A stretch of DNA of 10,565 nucleotides from an uncultured Tolumonas sp. (GCA_903931645.1 CAIZDF010000334.1:1-10565); one strand, 5' to 3'. Numbered from the stretch's first letter, positions 1 to 7,719 are shown. Notes: generated by a model not told the origin, from the sequence alone. Program-made: numbers and translations.

Positions 1-3
1 ACA

Positions 4-33
4 AAAAACGGCTCCGATTTAGGAGCCGTTTTT
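4..33. terminator. Strong rho-independent terminator, probably bidirectional
   Basis: A perfect 12-bp stem (AAAAACGGCTCC at 4-15, GGAGCCGTTTTT at 22-33) encloses a six-base loop, GATTTA. The A-run on one arm and T-run on the other give a U-tract in both directions, so it can end transcription from either side. On the minus strand it lies just after the stop of the small secreted-protein gene (45-347) and is the natural end of that transcript. It may also stop a plus-strand gene lying before the window. Confidence 0.9.
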
Positions 34-44
34 ATTTGCGCTAA

Positions 45-347
45 TTACTCAGCCGCATCTTCTGGTGGTTTGCCACCCTTAGGCGGGTGCCCCATGCCAC
101 CTTTGGGGCCACAAACTAAAGTGCTGTCGCCCGGCATTGCGGAACAAGTGCCACTGAATGATTTACCATCTGGTGCACTGAAGCTGCAACTATCGTTAGC
201 CGCTTTGCTGGCACAGGCATTCACCGCTTCTTGTGGCGGTGCTGGTGGCTGGCCGCCTTGTGGCGGTTGATTACTGTCAGTGGCCCAGCTGGATCCGGCA
301 AACAACGCTAACGAAACTAATGCACTTAACTTAAATGTCGTGGCCAT
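45..347 (-). CDS. Small exported cysteine-containing protein of unknown function
   Basis: This gene encodes 100 residues. Residues 1-22 form a clear signal peptide: Lys at 6, a hydrophobic core LSALVSLALFAG, and a likely cut after SSWA. The mature part opens with a Pro/Gly/Gln-rich stretch (about 27-40). A compact core follows with four cysteines (45, 54, 68, 79) in the pattern AC-x8-C-x13-C-x10-C, and it ends in a Gly/Pro/Lys-rich tail. Four cysteines in an exported protein suggest two disulfides in the periplasm or outside the cell (inference). The start has an AGGA ribosome binding site about 9 bases upstream, inside the end of the preceding gene. Only 2 bases separate it from that gene's stop, so the two are probably cotranscribed and end at the 4-33 hairpin. 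I do not recognise a named family with certainty. The opposite strand has an open frame of similar length, but without signal peptide or ribosome binding site. Confidence 0.8.
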   Translation of the reverse strand: MATTFKLSALVSLALFAGSSWATDSNQPPQGGQPPAPPQEAVNACASKAANDSCSFSAPDGKSFSGTCSAMPGDSTLVCGPKGGMGHPPKGGKPPEDAAE

Positions 348-349
348 GA

Positions 350-748
350 TTATTGATCCTGAGCTTCGTCGTCAGCTGGTTTTGGTGGCTTTTTCTTGCC
401 GTCTTTTGGCCGTTTTTGCTCATCACGCGCAGCATTGCGATCGTCGTTCTCAGCACGCGCTTTCATCGCTTTGGGTGACGCTTTACCGTCGCTTTCTGGT
501 GCAGCGCGATCATCATCTTTCGCTTTACGCGGAGCTTTTCCTTCTGGCGCCGCTTCTTCATGACGCTCTTCGCCTTTTTTCAGTTTTTTCTGATCGGGCG
601 CCGGACGATGACATTTTTCGCCTTCCGGGCATTCCTGTTGTGCTCGATCGTCATTTTCCGGCGCGGCTTTCGCGTTAGCCATTGCCATACCGCTGACGGA
701 TACCAACATACACAGACCTAAACTCAACAGAACTTTTTTGATAGCCAT
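350..748 (-). CDS. Small exported, highly charged repeat-containing protein of unknown function
   Basis: This gene encodes 132 residues from the ATG at 748. That start gives a normal signal peptide (MAIKK, then a hydrophobic stretch to about 22, with AMA or ANA cut sites near 24-26) and has GAGG 11 bases upstream. An in-frame ATG at 772 would add eight residues before the signal peptide and has no ribosome binding site. The mature chain is almost all Lys, Asp, Glu, Ala, Pro and Arg, with no hydrophobic core, so it is likely disordered. A degenerate unit recurs three times: ENDDRA near 31-36, DDDRAAPE near 78-85 and ENDDRNA near 100-106. Two cysteines lie in CPEGEKC (40 and 46), a possible disulfide or metal site (inference). 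The downstream gene (45-347) is also exported, so the two may act together outside the inner membrane. Function is unknown. Confidence 0.75.
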   Translation of the reverse strand: MAIKKVLLSLGLCMLVSVSGMAMANAKAAPENDDRAQQECPEGEKCHRPAPDQKKLKKGEERHEEAAPEGKAPRKAKDDDRAAPESDGKASPKAMKARAENDDRNAARDEQKRPKDGKKKPPKPADDEAQDQ

Positions 749-790
749 ACTATCTACAACCTCATATGTCATTTGACGAAATGCGGGGCG

Positions 791-796
791 ATAATA
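791..796 (-). promoter_or_regulatory. Possible -10 box for the secreted-protein gene pair
   Basis: Read on the minus strand this is TATTAT, five of six matches to the sigma-70 -10 consensus, 42 bases before the ATG at 748. No convincing -35 box is found 16-18 bases further up, so support is weak. The 121-base interval between the cyaA stop and this gene is the only place for a private promoter, and I see no terminator hairpin after cyaA. Read-through from cyaA is the alternative. Confidence 0.2.
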
Positions 797-869
797 GTCT
801 TTCAGAATTTGTTCTCATCCTGATTTGCGATTATTTACACAGCTAAAAAGAGAAAAGAAGGTAGGCGTT

Positions 870-3362
870 TTAACCTGAGGCTTGCTGCGGCATTTCCCGC
901 ATAATGGAGCGATATGGCATCACTTGTAGCGTGTCTGCCTCGGCGACCAGCTCGTAAAATTGCGGTAAATTGAAATTAATCACCTGTTCGGTGAAATCAA
1001 AACGCTGATGCGTCATGGTGTAATAACGATTGACGTTTTGCACCAGATCTTCTTTGCTGCCCGCGTATTCGTGGTAGATCTCAACCTTGTTATTTTCATC
1101 GAGAATATAGACGTTAAAACCGTTGTCATTATCCTCAAAGAAATACTGGATTAGACCTTCACTGGCATACGCATCAACAATCGGTGGCACATGCAGGCCG
1201 TTATCCGGCTCAGCGGTCTGACGTTCCAACTTGTTATCCGACACCTGACGGTAGAAATCGATCGCACTGCTTAGCTCACGGACGGAAACACCACGGCGTT
1301 CTAGGAATAAAGCATAACGATGTTCACCCACCGACAGCAATTTCACCATACGCTGTTTATCCAGCGCCAGACGCAGTGAAATGCAGGCGTTCACCAATTC
1401 AGTAAATTGCTGACGGATATCATCACGGTAATACTGGCTGTAACAGAACACGTCAATGGCATCCGGTGCTGCGGCATCCTGATGCATCTTACTTAAGATG
1501 GTGCTCAGCGCTTCAACGACGGCATCTAACCCATTGAAATGCAGTGTTCGAACTTCATTCCACGAATTACGATAGACCAGATCAATGGTGCCAACCAGAC
1601 ACTCCTGCCGCAGGCCAAAGCAGAGCATATCTTCACCATGCGCCAACACAGGGGGCATCTCTTCCGGCCAATCCGCGGTCGGATCACGCTCCAGATTGAT
1701 GAAAATGCCCAGATGCCGGATCTCACACGGACGGCTCAGCGCCAAATTCCCCGCTGGCGGTAATTCCACCGGGAACGTATCCGCCAGATCCTGACAGAAT
1801 TGCTGCAAGGAGGAATGAGTAATATCTGAACCCATCTGCCGCAATTCTACTTGCGTGTCAGCCACCAGCAGACCATTAAAATAGGCCCAAGCCACCAGCT
1901 TAGAGAGATAACCGTTATACTCCAGCGGTGCGCGGCCAATGATGTCATGCGGATTCAGCGAGTGTTTATACAGATACCAGCCCTGACGATTCAGATGCCC
2001 CGGGGGCACTTGGATCAGGCTTAAATTCGACTCACGTAGATCAGGCGCAATTTTCAGGTTAATACGTTGTACTTTACCCGGTAACGCTTCAAACGCGGTG
2101 TAGAGTTTGCGTGACAGAATGCCAATATCTTCCGGGTTAATGGATTCACTGATGTTATTGCGCCGCGCAAACTGGATCAGCTTGCTATAACTTTGCATCA
2201 ATGCGCTTAACAGCTCTTCGTAAGCGACTTTAACCTGCTCAACCTTCCACTGCGCGTGGCTGTCAAGTTGTTGCAGAATGGTCTGATTCCAGCCCCATTG
2301 CCGCACCAGTTTCACTAACAATTCTCGCCGCCAGCGGCCGTGTTGTGGCGGTTCATTGCGACTCAGCGCATCGCAGATCTTCAGATAAAAACAGCGTCGC
2401 GCCAGATCGAGCCGTTTGGTGTCACCCAACTTGGTCAGATAGTCGGTAACCTTATCCAGCATCAGATAATAAGCATCGAGCGATAAACCAAAATCATCAT
2501 TTTGCTGGAACCAGCGTTTGGCCTGTACGGCCAATAATTCAGTATGCGGAAACTCGGAAGAATAGGCTTCCATGACCAGAATTTTTAATACCGCCTTGTA
2601 AGGCGAATCCAACCCTTTATAGAGCAGCCACAACGCAGAGCCGAAATACTCTTCCGCCGGAATATGGCTGACGCCGCCCAGATCCAGCCAGTCGTCTTCG
2701 GAAATCATGCCGGTGCTGAACAACGCCGATGCCAGTGCATCGTATTCATCTTCCCGTTCCGCTGGGATCAGCGGCCATAATAGGCGTTTACCCGCCACGC
2801 GGGTGGCACTGCGGTAAAACTCTTCCAGCAACAGCAAATGTTGCGCACTGCCGCAGTTATCCAAACCCACTTGCGCGCGATTGCCGACCCGAAATTTATT
2901 TTCTGGGATCAGAAAGAAGTTCATCTCCACGCCGTGCTGTTCCGCCAGACAGGAAATCAGCTGACATTTTTGCTCTAACAGCGCCAGTCGTTCCAGCGAC
3001 AGCTCCGGATTATGACAAACCCAGATATCAAGATCGGAGGTAATGCTTTGACCAATCGATGAGGTGCTGCCCATGGTATACACGGCAGACAAACAAGATT
3101 CGGTAACTTCAGGCTCGGCAGTGTGGCCACATTGGGTAAACAGGAATTTGCGTTGCGCCGCGTCGGGCTGAAAATTGGCAATACCATAGGGCACCTCACC
3201 CGAGATATAACCCGGAAGGTGTGGATGATGGTAATGCAGCAACACCGGCAGCATGGAGAGCATGCGCCGGCCTGCTTCGTTCATTGCCTCCAGCGCCCGT
3301 TCCATCTTGATTTGATTGATGGCGTCCGCGCGGGCAATCAGCAACTCAAACTGTTTAAACAA
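870..3362 (-). CDS. cyaA: Class I adenylate cyclase (ATP to cAMP)
   Basis: This 830-residue protein (848 in E. coli) makes cAMP, the ligand of CRP, and so drives catabolite control. The N-terminal half is the catalytic domain. It carries LLHYHHP (41-47) and the nucleotidyltransferase signature GSTSSxGQS...SDLDIWVC, with GSTSS at 98-102 and the metal-binding acidic pair D110/D112 (bases about 3027-3071). The C-terminal half corresponds to the regulatory region through which the PTS protein EIIA-Glc acts in enterics (family knowledge). It is cytoplasmic or membrane-associated. The start codon is TTG: the upstream frame closes at TGA (3381-3383) with no ATG or GTG between, the N-terminus aligns with E. 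coli (DAINQ at 13-17), and AAGG sits 8 bases upstream. E. coli cyaA also starts with UUG. It diverges from hemC, the usual gammaproteobacterial arrangement. The frame is intact. Confidence 0.98.
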   Translation of the reverse strand: MFKQFELLIARADAINQIKMERALEAMNEAGRRMLSMLPVLLHYHHPHLPGYISGEVPYGIANFQPDAAQRKFLFTQCGHTAEPEVTESCLSAVYTMGSTSSIGQSITSDLDIWVCHNPELSLERLALLEQKCQLISCLAEQHGVEMNFFLIPENKFRVGNRAQVGLDNCGSAQHLLLLEEFYRSATRVAGKRLLWPLIPAEREDEYDALASALFSTGMISEDDWLDLGGVSHIPAEEYFGSALWLLYKGLDSPYKAVLKILVMEAYSSEFPHTELLAVQAKRWFQQNDDFGLSLDAYYLMLDKVTDYLTKLGDTKRLDLARRCFYLKICDALSRNEPPQHGRWRRELLVKLVRQWGWNQTILQQLDSHAQWKVEQVKVAYEELLSALMQSYSKLIQFARRNNISESINPEDIGILSRKLYTAFEALPGKVQRINLKIAPDLRESNLSLIQVPPGHLNRQGWYLYKHSLNPHDIIGRAPLEYNGYLSKLVAWAYFNGLLVADTQVELRQMGSDITHSSLQQFCQDLADTFPVELPPAGNLALSRPCEIRHLGIFINLERDPTADWPEEMPPVLAHGEDMLCFGLRQECLVGTIDLVYRNSWNEVRTLHFNGLDAVVEALSTILSKMHQDAAAPDAIDVFCYSQYYRDDIRQQFTELVNACISLRLALDKQRMVKLLSVGEHRYALFLERRGVSVRELSSAIDFYRQVSDNKLERQTAEPDNGLHVPPIVDAYASEGLIQYFFEDNDNGFNVYILDENNKVEIYHEYAGSKEDLVQNVNRYYTMTHQRFDFTEQVINFNLPQFYELVAEADTLQVMPYRSIMREMPQQASG

Positions 3363-3424
3363 CCGTTTGGCCTTAGTTGATCAATATTGGACACTTCGCC
3401 AGCAAGGCGGGGTGTAATCTCCCC

Positions 3425-3452
3425 ATGTTAGCACAGCTGACAGCGCGGTAAA
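3425..3452 (-). promoter_or_regulatory. Candidate sigma-70 promoter of cyaA
   Basis: On the minus strand, a -35 TTTACC (3447-3452) is followed after 16 bases by an extended -10 element, TGC-TAACAT, whose hexamer lies at 3425-3430. Each hexamer matches consensus at four of six positions, and the TGn extension compensates. Initiation would fall near 3418 and give a leader of about 55 bases before the UUG start. In enterics cyaA is repressed by CRP-cAMP, but I find no convincing CRP site over this promoter. Confidence 0.4.
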
Positions 3453-3505
3453 CCTCCCCGCAATGGTGCGATGTCATGCTCACGGTTCAACCGGAGTTAT
3501 CAGCC

Positions 3506-3547
3506 ATGCTACTATCAATGAAAACCCATTGGCACAAACTGTTATGA
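3506..3547 (+). CDS. Putative 13-residue leader peptide translationally coupled to hemC
   Basis: A short open frame, [13 protein letters not shown] then TGA, begins at an ATG with GGAG (3493-3496) nine bases upstream. Its stop (3545-3547) overlaps the hemC start (3544-3546) as ATGA, the same arrangement that joins hemC to hemD. hemC itself has no visible Shine-Dalgarno sequence, so ribosomes ending this peptide could reinitiate on hemC. This is inference: a chance ORF of 13 codons is quite possible, and only conservation in relatives or reporter data would confirm it. It requires a hemC transcript starting upstream of about 3490. Confidence 0.35.
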   Translation: MLLSMKTHWHKLL

Positions 3548-4467
3548 CCGAATTGCGTATCGCCACCCGAAAAAGTCCGCTGGCCTTGTGGCAGGCCAAC
3601 TTCGTTAAACAACAGCTGGAATTACATCACCCCGGCTTACAAGTGACCCTCGTGCCGATGAGTACACAAGGTGACAAAATTCTCGATACGCCACTGGCTA
3701 AAATTGGTGGTAAGGGTTTGTTTGTTAAAGAATTAGAACAAGCCATGCTGGAAAACCGCGCCGACATCGCCGTGCATTCGATGAAAGATGTACCGGTCGA
3801 TTTTCCGGCGGGGTTGGGTCTGGCGGTGCTCTGTGAACGTGATGATCCGCACGATGCCTTTGTCAGCACCCGTTATGCCAATATCTATGAATTACCACAG
3901 GGCGCCATAGTCGGCACATCGAGCCTGCGCCGGCAATGTCAGTTACGCGCCCAACGCCCGGATCTGCAAATTCACGATCTGCGTGGCAATGTAAATTCTC
4001 GTTTAGCCAAACTCGATGCCGGTGACTACGATGCCATCATTCTGGCCGCGGCGGGTTTACGTCGGTTAGAGAAAGCCGATCGTATTCGTTCGCTATTGCC
4101 ACCGGGACTCAGTTTGCCCGCCAATGGGCAAGGCGCGGTCGGCATTGAATGCCGCCTCGACGATGCACAAACGCAAGCGTTGTTAGCCCCGCTGGAACAT
4201 ACCAGGACACGTTATTGCGTGATGGCGGAACGGGCCATGAATCGTAAACTACAGGGTGGTTGTCAGGTGCCTATCGGGGCGTATGCCGTGATGGAGGATG
4301 AGCATATCTGGTTACGCGGTTTAGTCGGCGCGCTGGATGGCCAACAAATTATCCGCGGCGAGGTTTCCGGCCCGAAAGCGCAGGCCGAAGCGTTGGGTGA
4401 GTTGCTGGCAGAACAGCTATTAGCGCAAGGTGCGGATGCCATTTTGCATGCGGTGTATAACGCATGA
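3544..4467 (+). CDS. hemC: Hydroxymethylbilane synthase (porphobilinogen deaminase)
   Basis: This enzyme joins four porphobilinogen molecules head to tail into hydroxymethylbilane, the substrate of HemD, in the cytoplasm. The 307 residues match the family length (313 in E. coli). Visible signatures are [15 protein letters not shown] (4-18), [11 protein letters not shown] (55-65), HSMKDVP (78-84, with catalytic Asp82), GTSSLRR (124-130), LRGNV (146-150), [14 protein letters not shown] (191-204) and [11 protein letters not shown] (238-248), where Cys240 carries the dipyrromethane cofactor. I chose the ATG at 3544 because homology begins there (MTELRIATR against MLDNVLRIATR). The in-frame ATG at 3463 would add 27 unconserved residues and has no ribosome binding site. 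No Shine-Dalgarno precedes 3544 either; coupling to a leader ORF could explain this. It overlaps hemD by 4 bases and is first in hemCDXY. Confidence 0.98.
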   Translation: MTELRIATRKSPLALWQANFVKQQLELHHPGLQVTLVPMSTQGDKILDTPLAKIGGKGLFVKELEQAMLENRADIAVHSMKDVPVDFPAGLGLAVLCERDDPHDAFVSTRYANIYELPQGAIVGTSSLRRQCQLRAQRPDLQIHDLRGNVNSRLAKLDAGDYDAIILAAAGLRRLEKADRIRSLLPPGLSLPANGQGAVGIECRLDDAQTQALLAPLEHTRTRYCVMAERAMNRKLQGGCQVPIGAYAVMEDEHIWLRGLVGALDGQQIIRGEVSGPKAQAEALGELLAEQLLAQGADAILHAVYNA

Positions 4468-5213
4468 CCCCGCTGATCCTGCGCCCGCAACCCGCTGCCG
4501 ATGCACTGGCGACATTGTTGCGCCAGCAGGGTCATACCCCCGTCGTCTGCCCTCTGCTGAGTTATTTACTCGGTAGCGAACTCACCGCCCTGACTTCTCG
4601 TTTATCACAAGCGGATATTGTCATCTCGATCAGTGTGGCGGCGGTGCACTATGCCAGCGAGCAACTGGCAAAACAGCAGGCACACTGGCCACAACACTGC
4701 ATTTATCTCGCCGTCGGCGCCACGACTGCCGCCCAATGGCAGCAACAGGGTGTTCAGGTCATCAGCCCGACCGATGCCCGTAGTGAAGGCTTATTAGCGT
4801 TACCCGTTCTGCAATCGGCCTCGGGAAAAAATGTCTTAATTCTGCGTGGTAACGGCGGCCGTGAATTATTGGCCGATGTTTTAAGCGAATTGGGTGCGCA
4901 AGTTTCTTATCTTGAATGTTATCGTCGTCACTATCTGCATACCGATGGCGCCCCTTTATTACAGGAATGGCAGGCAGCCGGTGTCGACAGTGTTATCATC
5001 AGCAGTAGCAAATTATTCCGGCAATTAATACGACTGTTACCTGAAACAGCAAGTGACTGGTTATCCTCACAACACTGGTTTGTACCAAGCCAGCGCACTG
5101 CGGATGAAATTCACCAGGCAGGCTTCAACAGAGTGACTATTATGTCGGGCGTACAGCATGAAGCTGTGGTGGCTGCATTACAGAATAATCCAGAGGATAT
5201 AACGCATGAGTGA
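4464..5213 (+). CDS. hemD: Uroporphyrinogen-III synthase
   Basis: This enzyme cyclises hydroxymethylbilane and inverts ring D to give uroporphyrinogen III, the branch point to heme, siroheme and cobalamin. It has 249 residues (246 in E. coli). Sequence is poorly conserved across the family, but the key stretches are visible: [12 protein letters not shown] at the N-terminus (4-15), VGATT (84-88), SEGLL (107-111), the [11 protein letters not shown] block (125-135) followed by the CYRR motif (152-155), and ISSSKLF (179-185). These fit the two alpha/beta lobes with the active site between them. It starts inside the hemC stop (ATGA overlap) and its own end overlaps hemX by 8 bases, so hemC, hemD and hemX are probably translated in a coupled way. 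This keeps the unstable product of HemC close to HemD synthesis (inference). Confidence 0.95.
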   Translation: MTPLILRPQPAADALATLLRQQGHTPVVCPLLSYLLGSELTALTSRLSQADIVISISVAAVHYASEQLAKQQAHWPQHCIYLAVGATTAAQWQQQGVQVISPTDARSEGLLALPVLQSASGKNVLILRGNGGRELLADVLSELGAQVSYLECYRRHYLHTDGAPLLQEWQAAGVDSVIISSSKLFRQLIRLLPETASDWLSSQHWFVPSQRTADEIHQAGFNRVTIMSGVQHEAVVAALQNNPEDITHE

Positions 5214-6267
5214 AGCGCAGGAATCATCACTGCCACCAACCGGGCAGGAGCCAAAACATCACACTGTGAGACGTCGCAGTTCATCAAAAACGGCCATCGG
5301 TCTGTTGTTAGTACTGATAGCCGGTATCGGTAGTTTCAGTTTCTATGTTTATCAGCAACAACAGCAGTCGGCGCAGGAATTAGCCACATTACGTGGTGAA
5401 TTACAACAATTCCACAGCGAACAAACCCCCATTCTGGCCGGACAACAAACGGTCAAAGACGCATTAGCCAGCTTCGGTGAACAACAGTTAAAACTGGACA
5501 GCCGCCAGCGTGAACTCGAACAAAAATGGCTGGAAAAAGAGCATCAGCGCCCGAATGATTGGATGCTGGCCGAAGCCAGTTATCTGGTGCGCATGGCGGG
5601 CCGTAAACTATGGCTGGAACAAGATCTTACTACCGCCAGCGCCTTATTGATTGATGCCGACAGCCGCATTCAGGCCATTGCCGACCCATCCTTGATCCCA
5701 TTACGTAAAGCACTGGCAGAAGATATCGCCAAGCTGAAATCAGCCCCTGAGGTCGATCGTGAAGGCTTATCGCTGCGGGTAGGCACGTTACTGGATAATA
5801 TTGACCAGTTAAAAATCAAAGGATCAGATCCAAAACTGGACAATGATCCGGTGGATGATGAAGTCAGTGACCAACTGAGTGATTGGAAAAGCAATCTGGA
5901 AAAGAGTGCCAAACAGTTTGCCGAACATTTTGTGACTATTCGCCGCCGTAATAGTGATGTGGAAGCCTTGTTATCACCGGAACAATCGGCCTATCTGCAG
6001 GAAAATCTGCGCCTGCAACTGCAACTGGCGCAACTCAGTTTGCTGCGTCAGGAACAAGCCAATTTCCGTAATCATCTGCAAAAAGCACAAAGCTGGCTGG
6101 ATGATTATTACGAACCCGATGACAGTGCCACGCAATTCATGCAAAAAGAGCTAGCCGCATTGCAGGAAGTTGATATCACCGCACACTATCCGCAAACGTT
6201 TGCCGTACAGCCGCTGCTGGAAAAAACACTCAGTGAACGCTGGCAAACCGCCCCGGCAGCACGCTAA
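5206..6267 (+). CDS. hemX: HemX-family inner-membrane protein of the hemCDXY operon
   Basis: This protein has 353 residues, slightly shorter than E. coli HemX (393). A hydrophilic, basic cytoplasmic N-terminus (1-28, with VRRRSSSK) is followed by one transmembrane helix (about 29-49). A long Gln/Glu/Leu-rich, mostly helical and probably coiled-coil periplasmic part makes up the rest, including WMLAEASYLVRMAGRKLWLE (about 118-137), typical of the family. It has been labelled a uroporphyrinogen-III methyltransferase in databases, but I see no SAM-binding motif or methylase fold, so that name should not be transferred. The biochemical role is not established; operon position suggests a scaffold or accessory role in tetrapyrrole synthesis. 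AGAGGA about nine bases before the ATG supports the start. It overlaps hemD by 8 bases, and hemY follows 11 bases later. Confidence 0.92.
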   Translation: MSEAQESSLPPTGQEPKHHTVRRRSSSKTAIGLLLVLIAGIGSFSFYVYQQQQQSAQELATLRGELQQFHSEQTPILAGQQTVKDALASFGEQQLKLDSRQRELEQKWLEKEHQRPNDWMLAEASYLVRMAGRKLWLEQDLTTASALLIDADSRIQAIADPSLIPLRKALAEDIAKLKSAPEVDREGLSLRVGTLLDNIDQLKIKGSDPKLDNDPVDDEVSDQLSDWKSNLEKSAKQFAEHFVTIRRRNSDVEALLSPEQSAYLQENLRLQLQLAQLSLLRQEQANFRNHLQKAQSWLDDYYEPDDSATQFMQKELAALQEVDITAHYPQTFAVQPLLEKTLSERWQTAPAAR

Positions 6268-6278
6268 GGAGAGACAGG

Positions 6279-7448
6279 ATGATCCGTTTGATAGTCTTAT
6301 TGGTGATTCTGGCGGCTGCGCTGTTATTTGGCCCGCAGCTGGCTGATCATCAGGGATATATACTGATTTCCGTCGCCGATTACACGATTGAAATGAGTGT
6401 GGTTACCGCAACCGTGATCGCGGTGGTGTTCTATTTTTTACTGCTGCTGACGGAAAATATCTTAAGCCGCTTGTTTAGCGTGCGTCGTGGTTTACGTGGC
6501 TGGTGGAGCAATCGCCGTTATGCCAAAGCACAACGCCAGACCCACAAAGGCATGGCCGCTTTAGTAGAAGGTGAATATCAGCGCGCAGAGCACCTGATGC
6601 TGCGTGGTGCCGGGCAAAGTGAGCTGCCGTTACTGAATTATCTCTCAGCAGCTGAAGCGGCCCATGCGCAGGGAGAGTTTCAGAAACGCGATGAGTATCT
6701 GCAAAAAGCCGAAGAGTCTGACCCGCAAGCGCAGCTGGCTATTCAGCTGACACAAACCCGCTTATTGCAAGATCAGGGAGAATGGCAACAAAGCCGTGAT
6801 TTGCTCGAACAGTTACGCCAGCGCTGGCCGCAACATCCGCAGATCCTGCAACGGTTGCGCGCAGTTTATCAGGCACAACACGCTTGGCAGGCAGAACTGG
6901 AATTACTGCCGTCACTGCGCAAACAAAACTTGCTCAACGACAGTGATTACAGCACAGCCCTAGCACAATGTTATCAGGCGCAATTTAGCCAGATTTTACA
7001 AGAACAGGATGAAACCGCACTGTTGGCGTTCTGGCAACAGCAACCCCGTGCCATTCGTCATACTCCGAGTCTGCAACTGCTGTTAATTGATACGCTGATC
7101 CAGCAACAACGTCATCAAACCGCATTTGAATTATTAGCACCGTTATTGCGCAAACAAGCCGATGAAGCTTTGTGGCAACGTTGTGCTCGTCTGCAACTGA
7201 ACGATTACTCAGCCTTGTTAAAACAGCTGCTGCGCCATCTAAAACAACACCCGCAGTCACCTGCACTATTATCTGCATTAGGCCATCTGTATTACCAACA
7301 ACAACAGTACGTGCTGGCTCAAGGTTATCTGGAGCGCAGTGTTGCCTTACAACCTACCGTGGCTGATCAGCGCGCATTGGCTGGCATCATGGAACACCAG
7401 CGTTTATTTGAAAAAGCCGCAGAATATTACCGCTTAAGTTTGTCCTAA
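6279..7448 (+). CDS. hemY: HemY-family membrane protein with TPR-like repeats
   Basis: This protein has 389 residues (398 in E. coli). Two N-terminal transmembrane helices (about 2-19 and 40-59) hold the HemY N-terminal domain. Conserved basic and aromatic residues follow (VRRGLRGWWSNRRYAKAQ, about 68-85), and then a long all-helical, Gln/Leu-rich region whose repeating pattern (e.g. ALGHLYYQQQQYVLAQGYLE near 333-352) is typical of tetratricopeptide repeats. TPRs usually bind partner proteins, so an assembly role near the heme enzymes is likely (inference). It must not be confused with Bacillus HemY, a flavoprotein protoporphyrinogen oxidase: there is no FAD-binding GxGxxG here. A strong ribosome binding site (GGAGA, directly after the hemX stop) lies 6 bases before the ATG. 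It is the last gene of the operon, with a terminator 10 bases downstream. Confidence 0.95.
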   Translation: MIRLIVLLVILAAALLFGPQLADHQGYILISVADYTIEMSVVTATVIAVVFYFLLLLTENILSRLFSVRRGLRGWWSNRRYAKAQRQTHKGMAALVEGEYQRAEHLMLRGAGQSELPLLNYLSAAEAAHAQGEFQKRDEYLQKAEESDPQAQLAIQLTQTRLLQDQGEWQQSRDLLEQLRQRWPQHPQILQRLRAVYQAQHAWQAELELLPSLRKQNLLNDSDYSTALAQCYQAQFSQILQEQDETALLAFWQQQPRAIRHTPSLQLLLIDTLIQQQRHQTAFELLAPLLRKQADEALWQRCARLQLNDYSALLKQLLRHLKQHPQSPALLSALGHLYYQQQQYVLAQGYLERSVALQPTVADQRALAGIMEHQRLFEKAAEYYRLSLS

Positions 7449-7457
7449 CTCCTCCGT

Positions 7458-7484
7458 CCTGCTGCAATGCAGCAGGATTATTTT
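7458..7484 (+). terminator. Terminator of the hemCDXY operon
   Basis: An 8-bp perfect stem, CCTGCTGC (7458-7465) and GCAGCAGG (7469-7476), encloses a three-base AAT loop and is followed by ATTATTTT (7477-7484). It begins 10 bases after the hemY stop. The U-tract is interrupted but adequate, so it is a likely rho-independent terminator separating the heme operon from the amt regulatory region. Confidence 0.75.
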
Positions 7485-7498
7485 CCCTCACACTTAAT

Positions 7499-7515
7499 TG
7501 CCTTGTTTTTGTGCA
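7499..7515 (+). promoter_or_regulatory. Possible second, weaker NtrC-binding site
   Basis: The 17-base stretch begins TGC and ends GTGCA, the outer arms of the NtrC consensus (TGCACC-N5-GGTGCA), but the inner positions of the left arm do not match. Its centre lies 21 bases (two helical turns) before the centre of the better site at 7520-7536. Paired, helically phased sites are typical of NtrC enhancers. On its own the match is weak. Confidence 0.22.
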
Positions 7516-7519
7516 AAGT

Positions 7520-7536
7520 GGCACCAAAATGGTTAT
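7520..7536 (+). promoter_or_regulatory. Candidate NtrC enhancer site upstream of amt
   Basis: Aligned with the palindromic NtrC consensus, this stretch reads GGCACCAAAATGGTTAT. It keeps GCACC-AAAA-TGGT, including both inner half-sites, and matches about 13 of 17 positions of TGCACCAAAATGGTGCA. Its centre is about 120 bases before the start expected from the sigma-54-like promoter at 7621-7637, a usual distance for an NtrC enhancer, and it lies upstream of an ammonium transporter. The same bases could be read as a sigma-54 -24 box (TGGCAC), or as part of a sigma-70 -10 box (TATATT at 7534-7539), so the role is not certain. Confidence 0.42.
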
Positions 7537-7620
7537 ATTCTCGCTTTAATTTAGCGCTGATAAAATAATAACCATACATAACCTATTGCTTTATAAGCCC
7601 AAATTCATTTTCTAATGACT

Positions 7621-7637
7621 CTGGCATGTTTTGTGTA
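7621..7637 (+). promoter_or_regulatory. Candidate sigma-54 (RpoN) promoter of amt
   Basis: The sequence CTGGCATG-TTTT-GTGTA follows the -24/-12 consensus YTGGCACG-N4-TTGCW. The GG of the -24 box is present, and the G of the -12 box is 12 bases from it, at the required spacing. The C after that G is T here, a deviation at an important position. Initiation would be near 7648 and give a leader of about 115 bases. The promoter makes sense with the NtrC-like site upstream, since ammonium transporters are classic nitrogen-limitation genes. Confidence 0.4.
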
Positions 7638-7703
7638 TCTTCTTAGCGCCCCAAGATGGTGAATAGCTCTATTTTGAGTCATAAGAAACCCATAATTGCT
7701 TTC

Positions 7704-7719
7704 TGTTGTTATAACAGCA
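7704..7719. repeat. Imperfect palindrome in the amt leader
   Basis: TGTTGTTATAACAGCA is a 16-base inverted repeat with one mismatched pair (T7706 with G7717, a G-U pair in RNA) around a perfect TGTTATAACA centre. It lies inside the predicted amt 5' leader, 43 bases before the GTG start. With no loop it is a better DNA-binding site shape than an RNA hairpin. No specific regulator can be named. Confidence 0.3.

Noticed and set aside
280..678. A 132-codon plus-strand open frame opposite the two small secreted-protein genes.
   Set aside because: It has no ribosome binding site and its product has no recognisable motif. The minus-strand frames have signal peptides and better start contexts, so this is a shadow frame.
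3409..3424. Small hairpin GGGG-N8-CCCC in the cyaA-hemC intergenic region.
   Set aside because: It has only four base pairs with a large loop and no U-tract, so it is not distinguishable from chance.
3464..3483. Possible CRP site in the cyaA-hemC region, attractive because enteric cyaA is CRP-controlled.
   Set aside because: The best match (TGCGATGTCATGCTCA) misses three of the ten core consensus positions and is poorly placed relative to the candidate cyaA promoter.
3463..3543. A 27-codon N-terminal extension of hemC from ATG 3463.
   Set aside because: The added residues do not match HemC homologues, there is no ribosome binding site, and homology begins exactly at ATG 3544.
5206..6267. 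Uroporphyrinogen-III C-methyltransferase function for HemX.
   Set aside because: No SAM-binding or methylase motifs are visible; the protein is a single membrane helix plus a long helical domain.
6279..7448. Protoporphyrinogen oxidase function for HemY.
   Set aside because: The protein has two membrane helices and TPR-like repeats and no FAD-binding motif; the shared name with Bacillus HemY is historical.
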